The position numbers and the translations under genes were made by a program. Positions 54,562 through 63,204 of a DNA stretch of 64,000 nucleotides are shown piece after piece. A model generated the notes under the pieces. The model did no database searches, was not told where the DNA came from, and was given only the letters and a program-made list of their open reading frames with translations. The DNA is from Tenacibaculum aquimarinum. GTDB taxonomy: Bacteria > Bacteroidota > Bacteroidia > Flavobacteriales > Flavobacteriaceae. Position 1 is the first letter of the stretch; each line of letters begins with the position of its first letter. The stretch covers positions 1 through 64,000 of the forward strand of contig NZ_JAKGSC010000008.1 of the NCBI RefSeq assembly GCF_022478115.1, in the 5' to 3' direction.

Positions 54562-55405
54562 TTAAGTTTTTGTGGTATTCTAATAAATTATCTATAGGCC
54601 TTTGTATTACATCACTAATTTTTAAATTATGTTTTTCTGCTACTTTTTCTAAAGTATCTCTAAAGTAATATGCAATAGAGCCTATGAAATAAATTGGTGT
54701 ACTGTTATCTTTTTTAAATGGTAGAACTCTATATTTAAAAAACTCTTGATAACCTTTTTTAATAAGTTTTCTAATATATTTTTCATCTTTAAATTCGAAC
54801 ATGAATTTAGCAAAACTTGCCAAATACATATTTGGATTTGGTTGTCTATATATATTCAATTTTATTGTGTCTGCATCTAAAACAAACTGTTTTTCGAATT
54901 CTTTCCTTATTCGTTTAGGCATTTTTTTGTAATAATAATCACGAATTAATATTTTACCAAAATAATTTCCACTTGCTTCATCCATTAATATGTATCCAAG
55001 TGATGGAACCAACATTTGTGTTGTTTTTCCGTCAAAGTAACAGCTATTAGATCCAGTTCCTAAAATACAAACAATAGCAGGCTTGTTTCCAGAAGCTGCA
55101 TATACAGCCGCTAACATGTCTTCTGCGATGTTTATTTCTGCATTTACAAATATTTTCTGCATAACATTACGCAAAATATTTATTGGTTTTGGAGTTCCGC
55201 AACCAGCTCCATAGAAATGAATTTGTGTAACCTTATCTTTAATGTCAATAAGTTGAAACATGTTAATAATTCTATTTTCTAACTCATCTTCAGCAACAAC
55301 AGCAGGGTTTAAGCCTAGTGTTCGTACTCTAAATACTTCTTCTTTGTTTGTGTTTAAAGCAATCCAATCTGCTTTAGTAGAGCCGCCATCTGCAATTAAA
55401 ATCAT
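54554..55405 (-). CDS. BadF/BadG-family N-acetylglucosamine kinase-like protein
   Basis: 283 residues, ASKHA ATPase fold. Phosphate-1 motif IADGGSTKADWIAL at the N-terminus, CGTPKPINI and the phosphate-2 motif CILGTGSNSCYFDG, with YFIGSIAYYFRDTLEKVA as the adenosine motif. Family members phosphorylate GlcNAc or MurNAc, and the neighbouring murF and the anmK gene fit a role in cell-wall amino-sugar recycling. The 3' end overlaps murF tail to tail by eight bases. Confidence 0.85.
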   Translation of the reverse strand: MILIADGGSTKADWIALNTNKEEVFRVRTLGLNPAVVAEDELENRIINMFQLIDIKDKVTQIHFYGAGCGTPKPINILRNVMQKIFVNAEINIAEDMLAAVYAASGNKPAIVCILGTGSNSCYFDGKTTQMLVPSLGYILMDEASGNYFGKILIRDYYYKKMPKRIRKEFEKQFVLDADTIKLNIYRQPNPNMYLASFAKFMFEFKDEKYIRKLIKKGYQEFFKYRVLPFKKDNSTPIYFIGSIAYYFRDTLEKVAEKHNLKISDVIQRPIDNLLEYHKNLIN

Positions 55406-55425
55406 TTGTAGTTTATTATTTTATT

Positions 55426-55456
55426 CAAATATAACTGTTCAAAACTATTTATCCAA
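55426..55456 (-). promoter_or_regulatory. Candidate promoter of the amino-sugar kinase gene
   Basis: On the minus strand TTG (55454-55456) and TATATTTG (55426-55433) are 20 bases apart, close to the Bacteroidota -33/-7 layout, and the -7 box ends 20 bases before the start codon. Confidence 0.55.
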
Positions 55457-55554
55457 TAGTATATCAAAACTCAAACGGTTTCGTTGTAAAATAATTATTT
55501 CAAGATGTATTTTAATATCGAGTTAAAGCCTTAATTTTACATAAATAATTTTAG

Positions 55555-56295
55555 ATGTTTTTTTTTAAGAAAAAAGAGATACTGCTTATTGAGTTTTTCC
55601 CAAAAGGATTTGTTGATATTCATTCACATTTACTTCCCGGAATAGATGATGGTGCTAAAAATTTAGATGATTCAATTGAATTAATTTCTAAAATGTCTTC
55701 CTACGGAATAAGAAATTTTATTACCACACCACATGTTTTAGGTGATATTTACCCGAACTCTACTAATGTAATCTTACAAAAATTAGAAGAGGTTAAAGTA
55801 GAATTAAAAAAGAGAAATATGAATAGTATTTCTATAAGTGTTGCTGCAGAATATATGTTAGATAATGAGTTTTTTATGCGTTTAAAAAACAACGATATTT
55901 TAACTTTAAAGGGTAATTATATTTTAGTTGAAATGTCCTTTTTTAATGAGCCTTTTAATTTGTCCGATATACTTTTTGAAATTCAATTAAAAGGATATAG
56001 ACCTGTACTGGCTCACCCTGAACGTTACGGGTTTTATCATAATAACTTTGAAGCTTTTTATAAGTTGAAAAAAGCAGGTGTTTTATTTCAGTTAAACTTA
56101 CTATCCTTAACAGAGCATTATGGTAAAAGTGTACAGAAAACAGCAAATAAATTAATCAATGAAAATTTATATGATTTTGTTGGAACTGACACACATCATA
56201 AAAATCATTTAAAATTACTAGAAAAGATAGGAACTAAAAAGGTGAAAGAAAAAATCTTTCACCTTTTAGAAAATAACAAAAAAGTTTTTTTGTAG
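55555..56295 (+). CDS. CpsB/CapC-type PHP-domain tyrosine phosphatase
   Basis: 246 residues. PHP-fold, manganese-dependent protein tyrosine phosphatase as in CpsB/YwqE. Metal ligands are visible in FVDIHSHLLPGIDDGAKN, ITTPHVLGDIYPN, VLAHPERYGFYHNN and GTDTHHKN. It normally dephosphorylates the tyrosine kinase that controls capsule assembly, but no such kinase is encoded in the window. The stop is directly adjacent to the stop of the convergent pglF gene. Confidence 0.9.
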   Translation: MFFFKKKEILLIEFFPKGFVDIHSHLLPGIDDGAKNLDDSIELISKMSSYGIRNFITTPHVLGDIYPNSTNVILQKLEEVKVELKKRNMNSISISVAAEYMLDNEFFMRLKNNDILTLKGNYILVEMSFFNEPFNLSDILFEIQLKGYRPVLAHPERYGFYHNNFEAFYKLKKAGVLFQLNLLSLTEHYGKSVQKTANKLINENLYDFVGTDTHHKNHLKLLEKIGTKKVKEKIFHLLENNKKVFL

Positions 56296-58194
56296 TTATT
56301 TTTTAGTTTCGTCTAAAGTCTCAAATTGTGAATTGTTAGAAATATATTCTGGAACAATTTCTTTTAAAGCGCTAACAGTTAACTCATCGTTATGCTCTTT
56401 GTTGATATTACAAAGATATTCTATTTTTTTTGTGATTACAGGTATATCCACGTTTTGTGTTTTTGCAATCATTATTTTCTCATGATAGGTTGTTGTGGTA
56501 TTTTCGCCATTGGCTAAAAGTTCTTCATACAATTTTTCTCCTGGACGTAAACCTGTAATTTTAATATCTATATCATCAGGATATACTAATCCTGAAAGAT
56601 GAATCATTCTTTTTGCAATGTTAAAAATCTTTACAGATTTCCCCATGTCAAATATGTAAATTTCTCCACCATCTCCCATTGTTCCTGCTTCTAATACAAG
56701 TCTACAGGCTTCTGGAATTGTCATGAAGTAACGAGTAATATCTTTATGGGTAACAGTTAATGGGCCACCGTTTTCAATTTGCTTCTTGAATAATGGAATA
56801 ACAGAACCGTTTGATCCGAGTACATTTCCAAAACGAGTAGTTGTAAATTTAGTCTTAATACTTTGATTACTAAGACAGCTAATATACATTTCAGCAACTC
56901 TTTTAGTAGCTCCCATAACATTTGTAGGGTTTACTGCTTTGTCTGTTGAAACCATAACAAAACGATCTACACCATGTTTTACAGATAAGTCCGCTACCAT
57001 TTTTGTCCCTCCAACATTTATTTTAACAGCTTCATAAGGGCTTCTCTCCATTAAGGGAACGTGTTTATATGCAGCAGCATGAAATACCTTTTGTGGTTTA
57101 AAATGAGCGAAAATTTCTTCCATTCTTTTTCCATCTCTAACATCCGCAACAATTGGTGTGAAGTTCTCAATATCTTTTTGAATTAACTCCTGCTGTAATT
57201 CATATAATGGAGATTCTGCTTGGTCTACAAGTATTAAGTGTTTATGATTGTATAAACATAATTGTCTTGAGATTTCTGATCCAATAGAACCAGCTGCACC
57301 AGTAACTAAAATCACTTTATCGTTTACTTCCCTTTGTAGTATAGGATTGTCAATAGAAATTGGTTTTCTATCTAATAGATCTTCAATTTTAACCTGTTTA
57401 ATTTGATTTGCTTCAAAATCACCACCAATCCATTTAGATAAAGGTGGTACAATTTTAATCTCCAATCCTAATTTTAATAGACTATCTGTTATTTCTAGTA
57501 TGCGTTCTGGTTTGATATTTTGTATCGAGATAACGACTTCATCAATTCTTTTTTTCTCAATAAACTCTTTGGTTATTTGATGTTGACCATAAACTAATAC
57601 ACGGTTTATTTTTTTACCAATTTTGTTTTTATCATCATCTATAAAACCAGCTACATCATAACTATTTTTAGTGTCTCTATTTAATGCTCCGTAAGTAATT
57701 AAACCTGAGTCGCCAGCTCCATAAATCAATACATTGGTTATAGAATCTAGTTCAATTGTAATTATTTCATAAAAGGTTTTAAATATAAACCTACTAAAAA
57801 TTAGTAAAAATGTACTTACTAAATAGTGTATTGCAATTATTGTAAATGGTATAGTAAAAGTTGGTAAAAAATTAAACACTCTATTTATTGATACAATAAT
57901 TAGGGTTGTAAAAGACATAATTGTAATTCCAACAAAAACATTAAAGGCATCTCTTGTACCTGTATGTCTTATAATTCCTTTGTATGAACCAACTAATAAA
58001 AAGCTAATAAGTGCAATAGTAGCTATTATTGGTAGTTGAAAAGATAATTTTTCTGTCTCAAAATTTAAACTAGCATTAAAGCGAATTATGTATGCTATAA
58101 TAAATGAGATACAAACTAAAGTTATATCTATTAAAAGTACTAGCCACTTAGAGGCATACTTATCTAAAATTTTTAATAAAAACTGTCTAACCAT
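56296..58194 (-). CDS. pglF: PglF/WbpM/CapD-type UDP-GlcNAc 4,6-dehydratase
   Basis: 632 residues. Four or five N-terminal membrane helices (residues 15-150), a first nucleotide-binding domain (YGAGDSGLITYGAL near 160), then the catalytic SDR domain with VTGAAGSIGSEISRQL near 298. The catalytic segment VSTDKAVNPTNVMGATKR (near 415) has the Met and Lys typical of the WbpM/PglF group instead of Tyr-Lys. It makes UDP-4-keto-6-deoxy-GlcNAc, the substrate PglE needs, though it lies about 17 kb from pglE beyond the type IX genes. QuiNAc or FucNAc routes are alternative uses. Confidence 0.9.
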   Translation of the reverse strand: MVRQFLLKILDKYASKWLVLLIDITLVCISFIIAYIIRFNASLNFETEKLSFQLPIIATIALISFLLVGSYKGIIRHTGTRDAFNVFVGITIMSFTTLIIVSINRVFNFLPTFTIPFTIIAIHYLVSTFLLIFSRFIFKTFYEIITIELDSITNVLIYGAGDSGLITYGALNRDTKNSYDVAGFIDDDKNKIGKKINRVLVYGQHQITKEFIEKKRIDEVVISIQNIKPERILEITDSLLKLGLEIKIVPPLSKWIGGDFEANQIKQVKIEDLLDRKPISIDNPILQREVNDKVILVTGAAGSIGSEISRQLCLYNHKHLILVDQAESPLYELQQELIQKDIENFTPIVADVRDGKRMEEIFAHFKPQKVFHAAAYKHVPLMERSPYEAVKINVGGTKMVADLSVKHGVDRFVMVSTDKAVNPTNVMGATKRVAEMYISCLSNQSIKTKFTTTRFGNVLGSNGSVIPLFKKQIENGGPLTVTHKDITRYFMTIPEACRLVLEAGTMGDGGEIYIFDMGKSVKIFNIAKRMIHLSGLVYPDDIDIKITGLRPGEKLYEELLANGENTTTTYHEKIMIAKTQNVDIPVITKKIEYLCNINKEHNDELTVSALKEIVPEYISNNSQFETLDETKK

Positions 58195-58276
58195 TTAAAG
58201 TGATGTGATTGTATGTAAAAATACAATTAAATATTGAATAGTTGTTTTTAGTATTTGTTTTTTGAAAATGAGGTTG

Positions 58277-58792
58277 TTAGATCTTTTTCATTTGATTCTT
58301 CATCATTGTCATTTGCTCTTTTAACATGCCATGTTTGTCTAATTTCTTAGCTTCAGCCATTAAATTTGTAGCTTCTCTTTTTCTTCTTTTTGTCATTGCA
58401 ATACCAGCTAATTGTAATTTAGCCATTGCTAAATCATGATCCATTGAAAGTCCTATTTTTACAGCTTTACGTAAAAACTTTTCAGCTTGTGTAATGTTAG
58501 TTTGCGATAACATTATACCGTGAAGGTAATTGTAATAACCTTCTTGTTTTTGAGTTAACGCAGTTGATGGGTTTTTAATATAACCCAACCATTTTTGTGC
58601 TCCTGGAAAATTTTGTTTACGTAACTGTAAGAATGCGAGTAAGATAAATTCATTTTTAAAATAAAATAACACGAAGATTCCTGCTAGTAATAATAATGAA
58701 ATTCCATTCATTATATTTCCTTGTGTAAATTGATAAACTGCCCAACCTGCTATTAAGGCTGCAATAGCTAATTTTATATTTTTATGAAACAT
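58277..58792 (-). CDS. Small membrane protein with TPR-like region
   Basis: 171 residues, no firm family recognised. Two hydrophobic helices (residues 8-25 and 31-55) are followed by a soluble helical part with a TPR-like pattern (YYNYLHGIMLSQTNITQAEKF, then AMAKLQLAGIA) and a Lys/Met-rich C-terminus. It may be an inner-membrane scaffold. A TACATTTG box 28 bases upstream gives it its own promoter. Confidence 0.75.
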   Translation of the reverse strand: MFHKNIKLAIAALIAGWAVYQFTQGNIMNGISLLLLAGIFVLFYFKNEFILLAFLQLRKQNFPGAQKWLGYIKNPSTALTQKQEGYYNYLHGIMLSQTNITQAEKFLRKAVKIGLSMDHDLAMAKLQLAGIAMTKRRKREATNLMAEAKKLDKHGMLKEQMTMMKNQMKKI

Positions 58793-58820
58793 AGTCTTTT
58801 TTCTAATTTTTATTGAAAAG

Positions 58821-58828
58821 CAAATGTA
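58821..58828 (-). promoter_or_regulatory. Candidate -7 element for the small membrane protein gene
   Basis: CAAATGTA reads TACATTTG on the minus strand (TAnnTTTG), 28 bases before the start codon and just after the ccsBA stop. Confidence 0.5.
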
Positions 58829-58848
58829 CTTTTTTCTACCGAAACTAC

Positions 58849-61800
58849 TTATCCTTTTTTGTAGTGTTTTTTATATTTTATCCAAGCTAAAATTCCTAAA
58901 ATAGCAACAAAACCTACTGAATAAAATACCGAACTAGGTGTAATAACTCTATCTCCACTTGCATAAGAATGTAATCCTGATAAGTAAAAGTTTACACCAA
59001 AATAAGTCATCATTATTGATGCATAAGCCATTATTGACCATAAGTTGAATGTAAATTTACCACGTAAACCAGGAATTAAACGCATATGTAATACAAAAGC
59101 ATAAATCATTATGGAAACTAGTGCCCAAGTTTCTTTTGGATCCCAACCCCAATAACGTCCCCAACTTTCGTTTGCCCACATTCCGCCTAAAAAGTTTCCG
59201 ATAGTAAGCATTACTAAACCAACGGTTATAGACATTTCATTAATTATAGTCAATTCTTTAATGTTAATATCCATTTTCTTTTTGTTATTCTTAGTGGTAA
59301 AAACCATTAAGAATAGCGAAACAATTCCTAAAATCATTGCCAAAGAAAAAGGACCGTAACTAGCTACAATAATAGAAACGTGCACTAACAACCACCATGA
59401 GTTTAATACAGGTTGTAAATTTGCAATTTCTGGGTCTAACCAGTTTTGATGTGCAAAAGCTAATGTAATTGATACTAGAAATGCTGTTGCAGCAATTGTT
59501 AAAGCAGATTTTCTTCCTAGTAATAACCCAAACAACATTGTAGCAAAAGCAACAAAAATAATTGATTCGTAAGCGTTACTCCAAGGCGCATTACCGCTAA
59601 TGTACCAACGCATTCCAAGACCAATAATGTGTGCCGTAAATAAAATGATTACTATACCAATAAGCCCTTTTATTATATAGTTTAAAGCTTTACTACTAGT
59701 AAATATCTGTGTAATAACTAATATGATTAATAAAACACCAACAATACCATAACCTATAGCGAGGTTACTAAAAATATCAATTTCATTATAAGTTATTTCT
59801 AGTTCAATTTTTTCTTCTGAAGGGCGAACATTTGACCCAAATTTCTTTTGAAACTTTTTTATTCCATCTAAAACACTATTAGCTTCTGTATAATCTCCGG
59901 TTTGTTTAGCATTTTGTAATAGTTGAATATAAACAGGTAAAGATTGACGAACAAAAACAGAATCGATGCCTTTAAAACCAGCGTTTAATGTTTCTGGTTG
60001 AGAAACCCATTTATTGTTTTCTTCATTAGGAATTGGGAATATACGCATTACGTTACCGCCTAAAGCACTTGTGTAAAGCCAAACTCTTCTTCCAATTTTT
60101 ATAACATCTTTCTCAAATTTATCTTGAATATTTTTCTTTTGAGCTTCAATTATATAGTTGTCAATTTTTGAAACACCATTTTCGCCATAAAAATCATACA
60201 AACGCGCATGTGTAGCGGTTTGCGGTAAATTTAAAATTTCACGAATTTTTGTATTTCCTTCTTCTAAATAAATGAATGGAATTCTCTCTGCCCAAAAACT
60301 TGGATTTTCTCTTATTGATAATAAAACCTGACTAGGATTCATGTCTCTAAAAGTATCAACATGACTTACTTTTCTCACCAATTCCGATGCAAAAGTATGT
60401 GCTGGTTTCATACGTCCTCCAGCATCTTGAATTACTAATTTGCTAAAAGATTTTGCATGTTCCGCATCAACTATGTTAGCTTTTAAAATAGAATCAATTT
60501 GAACTTCGGTAATTTTTATTAATTGACGTTGTTGGTGTTTCGTAACAGTTTGTTGAGGCGCATGATTATGTCCGTCGTTTTCTGTGTGAACATGTTCTTG
60601 TCCAAAACTAAATCCAAAGAAAAACAAGAAACCAATTACAGACATGGTTAGTTTTTTCTTCCTAATTTTTTTCAAACTTTTCTTTAAACTATCAAAATGA
60701 GTATTCTTAACAAATAGCATTGCTAATAAACCTCCGAATAATAAAAAGTAACCAATGTATGTTATTAATGTTCCCCAATAATCATGATTTACTGAAAGGT
60801 GGGTTTGTTCAATTTCTTCTCCGGCGTTTTTATAACTAGACTGAAAAAACTTAAATCCTTTATGATCTAAAATATGATTCATGAAAATTCTATAATCAAA
60901 TGTATTGTCTTTGTCAATAACCGTAACCTCACTTGCGTAAGAAGCTGCGCTTTCTGAACCTGGGTATTTTTCTAATTGAAAATCATTCAGTTTAATGTTA
61001 AACGGAATTAATAATTCTTTGGCGCCATACCAAGCTCTAAAATTTAAACCACCAACAGAAAACTGTTTTTGTCCGTCGGTATTGTATTGTCCACCAGTAA
61101 ATTCAATTCTTTCTGTTTCGTTATTTGCAGTAACATCAAAAATTACAGCGTCGTATTTAGTTTTATCTTTTTTTCCGCTAATAGTTTGGATCTCTCCTTT
61201 TTCTGCAGGTCTTGGAATTACAAATTGTAAACCAGCTACATTGTGTAAGGTTAAATATTGGAAGTGTTGTGCAGAATCTTTTACAATTGTTCCTTTTTTC
61301 TGGTCTGCCATTCTAAGCCAATCTCCATCAGCTTTAGTTTTCATTTGTAAAGTTCCGTTTTCAGTATAAAAATTGATTGATGCATTATTTTCTGGTGCTT
61401 CAAAACCAACTAATATATTATGAATGTTCTGTATTGTTCCTTTTTTAATATAATGCTCGTGTCTGCTTCCTTCAGAACTTTCAACTAAAAATAAATGTTC
61501 AACTCCATTTTCATCCAAAACCATTTTCTTTTCTGCCCAAGGAATATAATCAACTAATTTAAAATCGATTGTATTTGCAGCAGCGCTTTTTTTAGGTTGA
61601 AAAGTAGCACTAAATTCTTTACTGTTTTTTCCCCAAGCAGTTAGTAACAGTTTTTCGTTTATTTCTTTTTGAAATTCGCTGTTATCAACAATTACGTTTA
61701 AGTATGTGGTTTCTGATAATAATTTATTAGTAGTTTCTCCTTCATCAATAATCATCATACCTTCATAACCAATATAGCGTGTAATTCCTGCGCCAATTAG

Positions 61801-62064
61801 AATTAATAAAAATGAAACGTGAAACAGTAAAACCGACCACTTTTCTTTTTTATACAAACGGTATCTAAAAATATTTCCAAAGAAATTTACGACAAATAAC
61901 AGCATAATTAACTCAAACCACCAAGTGTTATAAACAAGTGCTTTAGAGGTTTGTGTTCCGTAGTCGTTTTCTATAAATGTGGCAACACCCATTGCAGCAG
62001 CAAAGAGAATAAATAAAATTGCCATTAAACGTGTTGAGTAGAGTATATTGAAGATTTTTTTCAT
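58849..62064 (-). CDS. ccsBA: Fused ResB/CcsA cytochrome c biogenesis protein
   Basis: 1071 residues, a single-chain CcsB-CcsA (system II) heme export and cytochrome c synthetase. The N-terminal half has the ResB helices (near residues 10-30, 45-60, 75-95) and a large extracytoplasmic domain ending in a helix near 430. A second part from about residue 800 has CcsA helices and the tryptophan-rich heme motif WGRYWGWDPKETWALVS near residue 970. A middle region of some 300 residues contains a second hydrophobic, signal-like segment and a His-rich patch (HVHTENDGHNHAPQQ). Alone in its operon. Confidence 0.92.
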   Translation of the reverse strand: MKKIFNILYSTRLMAILFILFAAAMGVATFIENDYGTQTSKALVYNTWWFELIMLLFVVNFFGNIFRYRLYKKEKWSVLLFHVSFLLILIGAGITRYIGYEGMMIIDEGETTNKLLSETTYLNVIVDNSEFQKEINEKLLLTAWGKNSKEFSATFQPKKSAAANTIDFKLVDYIPWAEKKMVLDENGVEHLFLVESSEGSRHEHYIKKGTIQNIHNILVGFEAPENNASINFYTENGTLQMKTKADGDWLRMADQKKGTIVKDSAQHFQYLTLHNVAGLQFVIPRPAEKGEIQTISGKKDKTKYDAVIFDVTANNETERIEFTGGQYNTDGQKQFSVGGLNFRAWYGAKELLIPFNIKLNDFQLEKYPGSESAASYASEVTVIDKDNTFDYRIFMNHILDHKGFKFFQSSYKNAGEEIEQTHLSVNHDYWGTLITYIGYFLLFGGLLAMLFVKNTHFDSLKKSLKKIRKKKLTMSVIGFLFFFGFSFGQEHVHTENDGHNHAPQQTVTKHQQRQLIKITEVQIDSILKANIVDAEHAKSFSKLVIQDAGGRMKPAHTFASELVRKVSHVDTFRDMNPSQVLLSIRENPSFWAERIPFIYLEEGNTKIREILNLPQTATHARLYDFYGENGVSKIDNYIIEAQKKNIQDKFEKDVIKIGRRVWLYTSALGGNVMRIFPIPNEENNKWVSQPETLNAGFKGIDSVFVRQSLPVYIQLLQNAKQTGDYTEANSVLDGIKKFQKKFGSNVRPSEEKIELEITYNEIDIFSNLAIGYGIVGVLLIILVITQIFTSSKALNYIIKGLIGIVIILFTAHIIGLGMRWYISGNAPWSNAYESIIFVAFATMLFGLLLGRKSALTIAATAFLVSITLAFAHQNWLDPEIANLQPVLNSWWLLVHVSIIVASYGPFSLAMILGIVSLFLMVFTTKNNKKKMDINIKELTIINEMSITVGLVMLTIGNFLGGMWANESWGRYWGWDPKETWALVSIMIYAFVLHMRLIPGLRGKFTFNLWSIMAYASIMMTYFGVNFYLSGLHSYASGDRVITPSSVFYSVGFVAILGILAWIKYKKHYKKG

Positions 62065-62375
62065 CTTAATTTGGTACTTTTAAAGTCGCACAAATTTACG
62101 CATAAAAGCAGAAAAAACAGTGTATATTTTACTGTTTTTTTACTAGATTTTTTTGTCGAAATGGAAGGGAGATTTTGGAGAATTCGCTAATGTTTAAGAA
62201 TATTCACAGTTTTAATTGTTAATATTCAAAGTTAGCGAAATTTACTAAAAAAGGAATTTAGAAGCAAACTAAATCTTACGCATCAGTTTTTTCTATTTTG
62301 ATATAAAATTAATTTTGCAAATCATTTTGAAAAGCTTCAACTAGAATTGTATTTTTACACATAAGAAATTACCAT
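62065..62375. other. Intergenic region between divergent ccsBA and yaaA
   Basis: 311 bases without a gene. It holds the ccsBA -7 box (62091-62098), an A/T-flanked hairpin (62112-62140), and two boxes for yaaA: TAATTTTG at 62310-62317, and TTTTG at 62325-62329 with TATTTTTA at 62350-62357 (20-base spacer). The stretch from 62145 to 62290 shows no start-to-stop frame of note and no known motif. Confidence 0.6.
62091..62098 (-). promoter_or_regulatory. Candidate -7 element for ccsBA
   Basis: CAAATTTA reads TAAATTTG on the minus strand (TAnnTTTG), 27 bases before the start codon. A 10-bp hairpin (62112-62121 with 62131-62140) lies where the -33 region should be. Confidence 0.5.
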
Positions 62376-63134
62376 ATGAAAATAATAATATCTCCAGCAA
62401 AATCCTTAGATTTTGAAAGTAAAGTGCCTACAAGTTTACATACTGAACCTCAGTTTTTAGCGCAATCTGAAAAGCTAAATAAGAAACTAAAAACATTATC
62501 TAGAAAGAAGCTTTCTGAATTAATGAAAATTTCAGGTGATTTGGCTGCTTTAAATTACGATAGAAATCAGACTTGGGAAACACCATTTACGCAAGACAAT
62601 GCAAAACAAGCTATTTATGCTTTTACAGGAGCAGTTTTTCAGGGAATTGATGTAAATTCTTTAGCTGAAGAAAAATTACCAGTCTTACAAGATAATTTAC
62701 GAATCCTATCAGGTTTATACGGTTTATTAAAACCGTTAGATTTAATACAACCTTATCGATTAGAAATGGGAACACGTTTAAAAGTTGGAAGAGCTGAAAA
62801 TTTGTACAAATTTTGGGGAGATGAAATAGCAAATGCTTTAAATGAAGAAATTAATGATGATGAGTTATTTATTAACCTTGCAAGTTCAGAATATTTTAAA
62901 GCGGTAAATAAAAAAGTGCTAAAAGTGCCAATGATTACGCCTGTTTTTAAAGATTTTAAAAATGGAGAATATAAAATTGTGATGACTTATGCTAAAAAGG
63001 CTAGAGGTTTAATGGTGCGTTATATCATTGAAAACAATGTTAAAACTATTCAAGAATTAAAAGGTTTTAATGTAGATAAGTATCGTTTCTCATCAGAATT
63101 ATCTTCTGAAACAGAATTAGTTTTCACTCGATAG
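62376..63134 (+). CDS. yaaA: Peroxide stress protein YaaA
   Basis: 252 residues, full-length member of the DUF328/UPF0246 family. The N-terminus IIISPAKSLDFESKVPT, AIYAFTGAVFQGID, LRILSGLYGLLKPLDLIQPYRLEMGT and the C-terminal YAKKARGLMVRYIIEN are standard. In E. coli YaaA lowers free iron under peroxide stress and binds DNA. It lies alone, facing the serine dehydratase gene. Confidence 0.95.
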   Translation: MKIIISPAKSLDFESKVPTSLHTEPQFLAQSEKLNKKLKTLSRKKLSELMKISGDLAALNYDRNQTWETPFTQDNAKQAIYAFTGAVFQGIDVNSLAEEKLPVLQDNLRILSGLYGLLKPLDLIQPYRLEMGTRLKVGRAENLYKFWGDEIANALNEEINDDELFINLASSEYFKAVNKKVLKVPMITPVFKDFKNGEYKIVMTYAKKARGLMVRYIIENNVKTIQELKGFNVDKYRFSSELSSETELVFTR

Positions 63135-63138
63135 TATT

Positions 63139-63195
63139 CAGTTTTCAGTGTTCATAACTTGCAGTTGAGTATTGCCAGCTGAATACTGAAAACTG
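63139..63195. repeat. Inverted repeat between yaaA and the serine dehydratase gene
   Basis: Perfect 11-base arms (63139-63149, CAGTTTTCAGT, with 63185-63195) separated by 35 bases that contain further partial copies (GCAGTTGAGTATTGCCAG). No U tract follows, so it is a poor terminator. Such degenerate CAGTTTTCAGTATTC repeats are familiar between genes in this family of bacteria, from memory. Confidence 0.55.
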
Positions 63196-63204
63196 CCTAC
63201 AGAA

